From assembly GCA_022447165.1 (NCBI GenBank), contig JAKVBR010000004.1, positions 1 through 24,626 on the forward strand: a stretch of DNA of 24,626 bases, written 5' to 3'. Below the pieces are notes generated by a model that was not told the origin of the DNA, searched no databases, and saw only the letters and a program-made list of their open reading frames with translations. The translations under genes and the position numbers were made by a program. Positions 1-7,218 of this stretch are shown here, in pieces; position 1 is the first letter of the stretch, and each line of letters opens with the position of its first letter. Origin of the DNA: Phycisphaerales bacterium (GTDB lineage Bacteria; Planctomycetota; Phycisphaerae; Phycisphaerales; SM1A02).

Positions 1-343
1 TTCGAAGGAAATCTTTCATTGCCCCTTCAACACGAAGCCGTGCAAAACTCTCAAACTTAATTTTTCTTGATGGATTGTATTTCTCGATGCAATCGACCAA
101 ACCAAAATATGCACACTGCTCTAAATCTTGAACGTCAATGCAACTTGGAAGCGAATACGCAACTCTGCTTGCAACTCGCTTTACAAAACCATTCATGTAA
201 TGCTCTGTAATGCGTGCTTTAGTTTCTTCACAACCACTCGACTTGTACTCAGTCATGAGGGTTTGCGCATACGCTTCTTCGCTTCCTTCTCTTCGTTGAG
301 GCGTCAGCAAAACGGCGTCATCCGTCCTTGGGTGACCTGTCAT
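1..343 (-). CDS. RNA polymerase sigma factor, FliA/WhiG-like (3' part outside window)
   Basis: Reading the minus strand from the ATG at 343 gives an open frame of 114 codons that runs off the left edge. About residues 60-114 match sigma-70 region 2, the core-binding and -10 recognition segment: DVQDLEQCAYFGLVDCIEKY, then KFESFARLRVEGAMKDFLR. The GAM-x-D-x-LR ending is typical of flagellar/sporulation-type (FliA/WhiG) group 3 sigma factors, which lack region 1. A purine-rich AGGGAAG lies about 7 nt before the ATG and supports this start. The gene is divergent from the secreted protease at 541. Regions 3 and 4 lie outside the window, so the subfamily (FliA versus another group 3 sigma) is not certain. 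A flagellar gene cluster to the left would fit but cannot be seen. Confidence 0.8.
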   Translation of the reverse strand, partial: MTGHPRTDDAVLLTPQRREGSEEAYAQTLMTEYKSSGCEETKARITEHYMNGFVKRVASRVAYSLPSCIDVQDLEQCAYFGLVDCIEKYNPSRKIKFESFARLRVEGAMKDFLR

Positions 344-483
344 TAATATTCTTCCCTGAATCGATTGAATTGTTGAGGGCTTAGCCCAAATGCTGCCCAA
401 CATGTTCGTATCGTCAACTCAGAAGTAAAAACACCAAATTTTTCATTTTTAAAAAGAAAGAGTCCTTTCAACCGCACTTTTTA

Positions 484-512
484 TTGTGTTTTACGGGCTT
501 CTTGGGTTACAT
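484..512 (+). promoter_or_regulatory. Possible sigma-70 promoter of the secreted protease
   Basis: TTGTGT (484-489), a 17-nt spacer and TTACAT (507-512) form a moderate match to -35/-10 elements. Transcription would start near 519, giving a short leader that contains the AAGGAG Shine-Dalgarno at about 530. The rest of the 344-540 intergenic region is AT-rich and must also hold the promoter of the divergent sigma factor; I see no other clear element in it. Confidence 0.3.
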
Positions 513-540
513 TAGAACTTCCCCCATCAAGGAGAAAGAC

Positions 541-3500
541 ATGATTTCAACGGCAGCTTGCTCAATAACCCTATCCCTCTTGGCCTCAACGCCTTTCTAT
601 ACGTTTCAAACGGAAACGGTTCCGCACCAAGATATGCATCGTGGCGTCGTAGCATCCGAACTCATGACGATCTCCACTTTAGGGGCTCAAGACGGTATTC
701 ACTTACTTGCTCGGTTTGAAAAACCACTCTCCAATGAGGCACGCGAAGCATTAGCTGCAGATGGCATGGCGATTCAAAATGCGCTCGGCCAAGGAACGTA
801 CATTGTTCATCTTGATACTGAGCAGTTGAACCCAAAGAATGTAATGGCGCACGCCAACATCAAAGAATTGCTCCCATTAGAGCCGCGCTGGAAACTCCAC
901 CATTCGCTTGATGAGGGCAAGATTCCACATTGGACAATGCCTGACACAAAACACAGCGACCCTGTTGTCGCGGTCTATGTGATGTATCACGATGATGTAG
1001 ACCTTGCTAAAGCAGCAGAATCATTGCAACTTCATTACGGGGCAAAGACACGCTCAAAAGTCGAACTCATCAACACCATTGTTGTTGAGTTACCGTTTTC
1101 TTACATTGAGCAGCTTGCTGAAGAAGACCAGGTACTTTACATCGAGCCAGCACTTCCGAAATTCAAAGAACTGAATGATTCAAACAGGAACATTACGCAG
1201 GCGAATCAAGCGCAAGCATCGCCCTACGGGCTCGATGGTGATGGCGTTGTCGTCATGGTCTACGACGGCGGTTATGCCCTTAGTTCACATCAAGACTTTA
1301 ATGGCCGGCTCACTGTGCGGGACAATGCGGGGCTGAGTAACCACGCAACTCACGTGTCAGGGACAGTGGGCGGTTCAGGTGCTGGCAATGCTAAATACAA
1401 AGGCATGGCACCTGCTGTTACCATCGAAAGTTACGGCTTCGAACAAGAAGGCGGACTAGAAGAGGGCTTCCTTTATACAGATCCAGGTGATCTTGCAGAA
1501 GATTATGGCGATGCGATCAATAACCATGGCGCAGTCCTTGCAAACAACTCCATTGGTACGAATACCTCTTGGAACGGTTTCCCTTGCGACTGGACCGGCA
1601 ACTATGGCATTACAAGTAACCTCATCGACAGCGTCGTAAGGGGCGAACTTGGTGGCGACATTCGCATTATTTGGGCAAACGGAAATGAACGGGGCTCAAG
1701 TAACTGCGGTACATCGTACGTCTCAACTGCGCCACCAGCATGTGCAAAGAATCACATAACGGTCGGCGCGCTCAATTCAAATGATGAGTCCATGACAAGT
1801 TTTTCGTCATGGGGACCAACAGATGATGGAAGAATCAAGCCAGACATCAGTGCGCCAGGGTGTGAAGATGGTAGCGATGGCGGTGTGACATCATGCTCAT
1901 CAAGCGGTGGGTATACGACAATGTGTGGCACATCGATGGCATGTCCTACTGTGACAGGACTCTCTGCACTCATCATGCAAGATTGGCGAGCACAATTCCC
2001 GCTCGCGCCAGATATGAGAAGCTCGACCCTTAAAGCGTTGCTCGCACATACTGCTGCAGATCACTTTAATCCGGGACCAGATAACCAATATGGCTATGGC
2101 AGTGTTCGTGTTGTCGATGCAGTTGACCACATTCGCTCAGGCAATTTTGCAGAACTTGAAGTTGAGCAAGATGGCATGGTAGAAATGCTTGTCTACCTTC
2201 AAGAAGCTGGTGATGTTAAAGTGACGATTGCGTGGGATGATATTCCAGCAACACCTCTAGTTATCCCAAGCTTGGTCAACGATATTGACCTGAAAGTGAT
2301 TGACCCAGAGGGTGGCATCCATTATCCATGGACGCTCGATCCCGCAAACCCAGGCGACCCTGCGGTTCGCACGAGTGAAGACCATCTCAACAATATCGAG
2401 CAAGTCCAAATCGATAGCGCTTCCCCCGGCGTTTACCGAGTTCAGGTGCATGGCTACAGCATTCAAGACGGCGACCAAGAGTTTGGCTTAATGGCATCAC
2501 CGCTTCTCATTCAATGCTCCTCAAGTGGGCTAGCATCTCTTGACCGAACGCATTACGGAAAAGGCGCAACCATCGGCATGCAAGTGGTTGATTGCGACCT
2601 GAACGAGAGTGATGACACCATTGAACACGTCAATGTCATGCTTTCATCATCAAGTGGTGAGGAAATCATCCTTACGCTTGAAGAATCGAATCCTGCAGCA
2701 GCGACTTTTGTTGGCAGTGCAGTTCTTGGAAGCGATCTTTCGGCAAATGAGGGTGACACCATCATGTTGACATACATGGACGCTGACGATGGTCAAGGTG
2801 GCTCTAATGTCTCGGTGACCGATGAAGCAACGGCTGACTTTACGAGCCCAGAAGTGAATTCTGTGACAATCACAGATGTTCTCACTCGCGAAGCAACCGT
2901 GAATGTGACAACCAATGAACCAACGCGGGCAACGGTTTATTATGGTCCTTCGTGTGATCAACTTGATGGCTTTGCAAGTTCAGTGATGATGAGCGAAACA
3001 CATTCAATTGAACTGTCAGGGCTCCAAGATAATTTTGTGTACTACTTCATTGTTGAAGTTGAAGATGCTGGAGGAAACACTGGTTCAGATCAAAATGATG
3101 GCAATTGTTATACCTTTGTCACAGCGGACATCCCAGAGTTCTTTACCCAGCAAGATGTTGCAGATGATTTAGATGGCTATTCAGTAACGTTTACGCCGAT
3201 TGAAGGTGTGGACAGATACCGTGCTTGCACGGAACCAATTATCTCGCTCCCTGTACCTCATACGACTGGTAACTTAGTTTCACTTACAGATGATGATTAT
3301 GAAGAGATTTCAGTCGTTCCAATTCCATTCTATGGAGAGCATTACGATTCGATTTTCATTTCAAGTAACGGTCGAATCACGCTTGACTCGGGTTCAACTG
3401 ATTACACCGAGTCAATGAATGACCATTTTGGTCATACTGGCGTATCGCTCATCTTTGATGATTTGAACCCAAGTGCTGGAGGCACCGTCCGGTGTGCTGA

Positions 3501-3885
3501 GTTGTTTACAAAGGTCGTTGTTACGTACTATGATGTCCCAGAATATTCCAATACTGGTTCAAACACATTCCAGTGCGAATTTTTCCATGATGGTGTTATT
3601 CGCTGCAGTTGGCTAGGAGTTGACTCAGCCGACAACATCGTTGGGCTTAGTGAGGGCAACGGCATCCCTGGCGACTTTGAACAGAGCGATTTGGTTGGTG
3701 CAGATGATTGTTCTGATCCTGCTATTCCAGGCGACGTCAATGGTGATGGCTTGGTCAATGTCACTGATTTGCTCGCAATCATGGATGATTGGGGTACATG
3801 TGATGGATGCCCTGCTGACCTTAATGATGATGGGGATGTCAATGTCACTGACCTTCTGATTGTGATTGGCAACTGGACTGTCTAA
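541..3885 (+). CDS. Secreted subtilisin-like serine protease (S8) with C-terminal dockerin
   Basis: This is a predicted exported peptidase of 1114 residues. The start at 541 is chosen because AAGGAG lies just upstream; an in-frame TTG at 484 has no such site. A short hydrophobic N-terminus acts as a possible signal peptide. A long propeptide-like region reaches to about residue 225. The S8 domain follows, with catalytic Asp242 (VYDGG), His271 (ATHVSG), oxyanion Asn in WANGNE and Ser465 (CGTSMACP). A beta-rich domain after the catalytic core (VTIAWDD, about 550-650) resembles those of KP-43-type subtilases. Then come a fibronectin-III-like domain (about 760-860), a nidogen-like beta domain (about 915-1030) and a type I dockerin (about 1064-1112) with loops NGDGLVNVTDLL and NDDGDVNVTDLL. 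Many Cys residues suggest disulfides outside the cytoplasm. It probably degrades external protein. Its cohesin partner, if any, is not in the window. Confidence 0.9.
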   Translation: MISTAACSITLSLLASTPFYTFQTETVPHQDMHRGVVASELMTISTLGAQDGIHLLARFEKPLSNEAREALAADGMAIQNALGQGTYIVHLDTEQLNPKNVMAHANIKELLPLEPRWKLHHSLDEGKIPHWTMPDTKHSDPVVAVYVMYHDDVDLAKAAESLQLHYGAKTRSKVELINTIVVELPFSYIEQLAEEDQVLYIEPALPKFKELNDSNRNITQANQAQASPYGLDGDGVVVMVYDGGYALSSHQDFNGRLTVRDNAGLSNHATHVSGTVGGSGAGNAKYKGMAPAVTIESYGFEQEGGLEEGFLYTDPGDLAEDYGDAINNHGAVLANNSIGTNTSWNGFPCDWTGNYGITSNLIDSVVRGELGGDIRIIWANGNERGSSNCGTSYVSTAPPACAKNHITVGALNSNDESMTSFSSWGPTDDGRIKPDISAPGCEDGSDGGVTSCSSSGGYTTMCGTSMACPTVTGLSALIMQDWRAQFPLAPDMRSSTLKALLAHTAADHFNPGPDNQYGYGSVRVVDAVDHIRSGNFAELEVEQDGMVEMLVYLQEAGDVKVTIAWDDIPATPLVIPSLVNDIDLKVIDPEGGIHYPWTLDPANPGDPAVRTSEDHLNNIEQVQIDSASPGVYRVQVHGYSIQDGDQEFGLMASPLLIQCSSSGLASLDRTHYGKGATIGMQVVDCDLNESDDTIEHVNVMLSSSSGEEIILTLEESNPAAATFVGSAVLGSDLSANEGDTIMLTYMDADDGQGGSNVSVTDEATADFTSPEVNSVTITDVLTREATVNVTTNEPTRATVYYGPSCDQLDGFASSVMMSETHSIELSGLQDNFVYYFIVEVEDAGGNTGSDQNDGNCYTFVTADIPEFFTQQDVADDLDGYSVTFTPIEGVDRYRACTEPIISLPVPHTTGNLVSLTDDDYEEISVVPIPFYGEHYDSIFISSNGRITLDSGSTDYTESMNDHFGHTGVSLIFDDLNPSAGGTVRCAELFTKVVVTYYDVPEYSNTGSNTFQCEFFHDGVIRCSWLGVDSADNIVGLSEGNGIPGDFEQSDLVGADDCSDPAIPGDVNGDGLVNVTDLLAIMDDWGTCDGCPADLNDDGDVNVTDLLIVIGNWTV

Positions 3886-3924
3886 ATAAAGGTACGATAG
3901 GGGTATACATATCCACGCTCATTT

Positions 3925-3955
3925 AGGGCTAAAGCACCCATTGCTTTAGTACCCT
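3925..3955 (+). terminator. Hairpin after the protease gene, possible terminator
   Basis: CTAAAGCA (3929-3936) and TGCTTTAG (3942-3949) form a perfect 8-bp stem with a 5-nt loop. It is extended by AGGG/CCCT across a 2-nt bulge. It lies 40 bp after the protease stop and just before the promoter of the next gene, as a terminator would. The U-tract is missing, so it may instead be a transcript-end stabiliser or a regulatory hairpin. Confidence 0.4.
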
Positions 3956-3957
3956 AC

Positions 3958-3986
3958 TTGACATACACTGAATGGCTCGGAATACT
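3958..3986 (+). promoter_or_regulatory. Sigma-70-like promoter of the HTH-psd pair
   Basis: A perfect TTGACA (3958-3963), a 17-nt spacer and AATACT (3981-3986) fit a housekeeping promoter. The expected start of transcription is at 3993, which is the A of the ATG of the next gene, so the mRNA would be leaderless. No Shine-Dalgarno sequence is present, in agreement. Confidence 0.5.
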
Positions 3987-3992
3987 TAAATT

Positions 3993-4946
3993 ATGGCAAA
4001 ACTCTTTTACACACTTGAAGAAGCATGCACTCGATTGAACAAGAGCGAAGATGAAGTTCGCTCAATGGCTCAGTCGGGTCAACTCGAAGAAATGCGTGAT
4101 GGTGACTCCATCATGTTCAAACGTCAACAAGTTGACCTGCTCGCAGGAGACGAAGGTGGCGGAGAACTCGACTTAGATATTTCAGGTGGCGGTTCATCGC
4201 TTGGTCTTGACCTATCTGGCTCAGCACCAGGTGTGGCGGCTGAACCAACGGCAGATTTACCTGCAGGTGGAAGCGGTTATGGTTTGAGTGATTCTGGTAC
4301 TGGACTCGGTTTAGGTGGAAGCGCTTCTGGTCTTGACCTCGCCGGTTCAGGAAGCGGTTTCGGTTTCGACCTTGGTGACAGTGGCAGTGCCGCTGGACTT
4401 GACCTTGGCGATAGCGCTGCCGCAAGCGGTATTGGTGCTGCGTTTGAAGGCGGCGAAGATGATGACTCTGCTGAAACACGAGTCGCGGATGCTGTTGATG
4501 AAGAATTGAGTTTAGAAGCAGTTGGTTCAGGCAGCGGTCTACTTGACCTCACTCGCGAATCTGATGACACATCACTTGGTGCGGAACTGCTTGATGAAGT
4601 TTGGGAAGACGACGAAAGCGGTGAATTTGATGCAAGTGAATCAGGGCTGTTTGAGTCAACAAGCACGACACCCGCAGCAGTCGCAACAGAAGCACCAATG
4701 AGTTTACCAGTTGCTATGACGCAACAATATGATGGCAAGTGGTCAGGTACAGGCGTTGGTCTTCTGCTTGGCTCGCTCATTGCACTCGTTGCAATTTGCC
4801 TCATGCTCGTCACAAGTCTTCTTGGTGTGTCACCAAAACTTGCTGGCATGATCACAGGCGATGTGATGATTTGGGGTGGCGGCTTTGCTGCTTTCGCAAT
4901 TGTTGCGGGCCTCATCGGCATGTTTATTGGCAAAGCAAGCGAGTAA
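3993..4946 (+). CDS. Membrane-anchored helix-turn-helix protein with Gly/Ser/Asp-rich linker
   Basis: This 317-residue protein has three parts. Residues 1-50 resemble the MerR/excisionase-like HTH_17 fold (FYTLEEACTRLNKSEDEV, then RDGDSIMFKRQQVD). Residues about 52-230 are a low-complexity acidic linker with many LDLSGS/GSGSGLDLGDSG-type repeats, probably disordered. Two hydrophobic segments follow at about 254-278 and 292-313, so the N-terminus is probably cytoplasmic and tethered to the inner membrane. The gene has no Shine-Dalgarno and sits directly on a predicted leaderless promoter. It is followed after 6 bp by psd in the same reading frame and is almost certainly cotranscribed with it. 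The function is unknown. The HTH may bind DNA or may be a protein-interaction version of this fold. Confidence 0.8.
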   Translation: MAKLFYTLEEACTRLNKSEDEVRSMAQSGQLEEMRDGDSIMFKRQQVDLLAGDEGGGELDLDISGGGSSLGLDLSGSAPGVAAEPTADLPAGGSGYGLSDSGTGLGLGGSASGLDLAGSGSGFGFDLGDSGSAAGLDLGDSAAASGIGAAFEGGEDDDSAETRVADAVDEELSLEAVGSGSGLLDLTRESDDTSLGAELLDEVWEDDESGEFDASESGLFESTSTTPAAVATEAPMSLPVAMTQQYDGKWSGTGVGLLLGSLIALVAICLMLVTSLLGVSPKLAGMITGDVMIWGGGFAAFAIVAGLIGMFIGKASE

Positions 4947-4952
4947 TCACAT

Positions 4953-5621
4953 TTGACTTTAACAAAGTACGCGTGGAAGCAGTGGCTCCCTATTTGTTTG
5001 GGTAGTGGCGTTCTGATTGCACTCACTTCGTATGTCGCTCAAACGTACGCCTTGCTTTATGTTGTTGCGGGTGCAATTGCCCTTGCGACGCTTGCCGTTC
5101 TTTCGTTCTATCGAAACCCATGGCGAACGATTCCGCAAAACTTGCCAACTGGAACAATGCTTAGCCCAGCCGATGGCGTCATTTCTGCAATTGAGTATGT
5201 CGATTCACATGAGAGTGTTGATGGTAAGGCAGTGATTGTTCGCATCTTCCTCAGTGTTTTGAACGTGCATATCAATAGAGCACCTTGTGATTGTACTGTT
5301 CAGAAACTCGTCTACCGCGAAGGTCAGTTTTTAGATGCACGCACTGAAGAGTCGGCAAAAGTCAATGAGTCCAATTTGATTGTGCTTGATGCAGATGGCA
5401 TCATTGTTGGGCTTCGTCAAGTTTCTGGCAAACTTGCAAAGCGAATCATTTGCCCCTTGAGTGAGGGTCAAACCCTCAAACAAGGTCAACAATTCGGCAT
5501 GATTACGCTCGGTTCAACAACCGAGCTCATTTTGCCTATGGCCCTAGAACCAGCGATTCATGTCGAAAAGGGTCAACGAGTGAAGGGTGGCATCACTCTT
5601 CTTGCTCAGATTGAGCAGTAG
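4953..5621 (+). CDS. psd: Phosphatidylserine decarboxylase proenzyme
   Basis: This enzyme converts phosphatidylserine to phosphatidylethanolamine at the membrane. The 222-residue length fits the short bacterial form. Hydrophobic segments lie at about 12-50, followed by FYRNPWR. Active-site signatures are SPADG (71-75, Asp74), NVHINRAP (His106) and the autocleavage site LGST at 186-189, where the chain would split between Gly187 and Ser188 to create the pyruvoyl group. The start must be TTG at 4953, because the upstream gene's TAA (4944-4946) is in the same frame only 6 nt before; no strong Shine-Dalgarno is visible, so translation probably depends on coupling. Phosphatidylserine synthase (pssA), a usual partner, is not adjacent. 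The 3' end overlaps the convergent TPR gene by 29 bp. Confidence 0.93.
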   Translation: MTLTKYAWKQWLPICLGSGVLIALTSYVAQTYALLYVVAGAIALATLAVLSFYRNPWRTIPQNLPTGTMLSPADGVISAIEYVDSHESVDGKAVIVRIFLSVLNVHINRAPCDCTVQKLVYREGQFLDARTEESAKVNESNLIVLDADGIIVGLRQVSGKLAKRIICPLSEGQTLKQGQQFGMITLGSTTELILPMALEPAIHVEKGQRVKGGITLLAQIEQ

Positions 5622-7179
5622 TCCTGCCCCAAACTCGATTGAGTAGGGGAATAAAGGGGTCACCCTCTTCAGCGTGCCCAATGAGCGCAGTGAGTCCCTT
5701 GTTTAGCATTTCTTCATCCTCAAGTTGGTGCCCTATGTATGCAAGCAGGAACGCATAGGTTTCACCATCTCGCTCCTGATCGAGTCGCTGACTTGCCGTC
5801 ACGCCCGCTCTAACAAGTTCTATACGTGGAGGCAATAAATTTGCGTCATATCGAACGTCAATCATCTCAGGCTGGAATGATAAGAGCGACTGAAGGACAT
5901 TGCCAGCCGAAAGATGAAGTCCTGCACCTAAATTACTGTGAGCAAGTCCAGCTGTAGCAAGCGGGTGACCTGGTATGAAGCGAAGCGCTTGGTTGAATTT
6001 ACGCTGTGCAAGGAAATACTCGCCCTTTGCAAGATGCATTTCGGCGACGCGCATGATCTCATTGAACCGAGTGTCTTGTACGCCTGAAAGTTGCGTCAGT
6101 TTTTCGCCATGTCTGAGTAATGCACCAAGATGATTGAATGTCTCTGCTTCATCTACTTCAGTTGATTCGACATCTTCTGTTGCAAGTAGGGCTTCTTCTT
6201 CCTCATCATCAGCAATCCCCGTTAACTGTTCTTGTAACAAGCTGTATGCAGTATTGAGTGAATCTACATCAGTACTTTCGCTGTTTGCGAGTTCCGTGGT
6301 TGCATTTGCAACCGCGCTAAGGATACTGTCATATTGCATGGTCGATGCTATTTCTACAGATGCAGTTCGTTGGTCTAATCGATTTTCAGTTTGTCGCCAT
6401 GCGATGATGAGCGGTGACTCACTTGTGCCATCTTGCAGCGCTTCATTCATGTACGCCTCATCCCATGTGCTGAATCCAAGACCAACATACGGTAGTTCAC
6501 TGCTTTCAACAGCGATTCCACTCATCGGGGAAGCTGTAAGGTATCCAACACTGACTTGATTTCTGTATGAGTTAATCTGAATAGGCGTCGTGTCAAGTGG
6601 TTCGATTTTTTGCGACCCATCGCCAAGCGCCCTACTCATTTGAAACTGTTTGACTTGTCTATCTGACCACTCTTCTGGTAGAGAACTTTCGCCTTGTCTG
6701 TCTAAGTTGCGAACATTTTCTTTTGACCATTCATGTGAAAATGAACGAATGTGACGCCCCGCCTCCATTTGCTTGGGAGCAGTTGACCATTCATCTAAAA
6801 AAGTAGGGTTGAAATATGCTTTGTCCCCTTGAACAAGAAACTGTGCTGATTGCTGATTCCAATTATCCCAGTACCAAGGGCTATTGTTGAGGGCATCAAG
6901 ATATGCATCATCATCGCCACTTTCTGCAGCATCACTAATCAATTGGAGACCAGACGTTCGGGCGCGTCCAATGCCCTCGTTAAACCCCCTACCCTGCATG
7001 ACGCCTGAGTCACGAAGTTCGTTGTTTCTGACACCAACAGGAAGACGCTGTGAGGGGTTGATGTCTGAGGTGGCCGAGAGGTTGTTGTCAAGCGCATGCC
7101 CTCCCCCAAGTGCGTCTTGAGCGTGACATGCCGAGGCAATCACAAAGAGAGTTAATAAAGAAAAAAGAATCAAATGCAT
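5593..7179 (-). CDS. Secreted protein of unknown function with TPR-like C-terminal region
   Basis: The product is 528 residues. The start at 7179 is chosen over an upstream in-frame start because AAAGGAG lies 6 nt before it and a clean signal peptide follows (MHLILFSLLTLFVIASACHA, probable cleavage after residue 20). The middle part is rich in Asn, Asp, Ser and Trp and matches no family I recognise. A very acidic stretch (DDEEEEALL) precedes a helical region at about 374-500 with TPR character (KGEYFLAQRKFNQALRFIPG). It is likely periplasmic and may serve as a scaffold; no enzyme motif was seen. It is divergent from metG with 39 bp between starts, and its 3' end overlaps psd by 29 bp. Confidence 0.75.
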   Translation of the reverse strand: MHLILFSLLTLFVIASACHAQDALGGGHALDNNLSATSDINPSQRLPVGVRNNELRDSGVMQGRGFNEGIGRARTSGLQLISDAAESGDDDAYLDALNNSPWYWDNWNQQSAQFLVQGDKAYFNPTFLDEWSTAPKQMEAGRHIRSFSHEWSKENVRNLDRQGESSLPEEWSDRQVKQFQMSRALGDGSQKIEPLDTTPIQINSYRNQVSVGYLTASPMSGIAVESSELPYVGLGFSTWDEAYMNEALQDGTSESPLIIAWRQTENRLDQRTASVEIASTMQYDSILSAVANATTELANSESTDVDSLNTAYSLLQEQLTGIADDEEEEALLATEDVESTEVDEAETFNHLGALLRHGEKLTQLSGVQDTRFNEIMRVAEMHLAKGEYFLAQRKFNQALRFIPGHPLATAGLAHSNLGAGLHLSAGNVLQSLLSFQPEMIDVRYDANLLPPRIELVRAGVTASQRLDQERDGETYAFLLAYIGHQLEDEEMLNKGLTALIGHAEEGDPFIPLLNRVWGRTTAQSEQEE

Positions 7180-7205
7180 GGTCGCTCCTTTGGGCTTCTT
7201 CTGCA

Positions 7206-7214
7206 TACACTGTA
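7206..7214. promoter_or_regulatory. Overlapping divergent -10 elements between metG and the TPR gene
   Basis: The near-palindrome TACACTGTA contains TACACT on the plus strand, 7 nt before the metG ATG, and TACAGT on the minus strand, about 30 nt before the TPR gene start. Both are 4/6-5/6 matches to TATAAT. No good -35 is visible for either, so this is a weak call. Confidence 0.25.
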
Positions 7215-7218
7215 CGCC

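Noticed and set aside
128..346. A 72-codon plus-strand frame at the left edge.
   Set aside because: The minus strand encodes a clear sigma-70 region 2 over the same bases, so this frame is its shadow.
4150..4450. Repetitive DNA in the HTH protein gene, considered as a tandem repeat or mobile element.
   Set aside because: The units vary in length and sequence and only reflect a low-complexity protein linker in a continuous frame.
4277..5026. A long minus-strand frame of 249 codons opposite the HTH protein and psd start.
   Set aside because: It is a Ser/Pro/Ala-rich antisense shadow caused by the repetitive Gly/Ser/Asp codons of the real gene.
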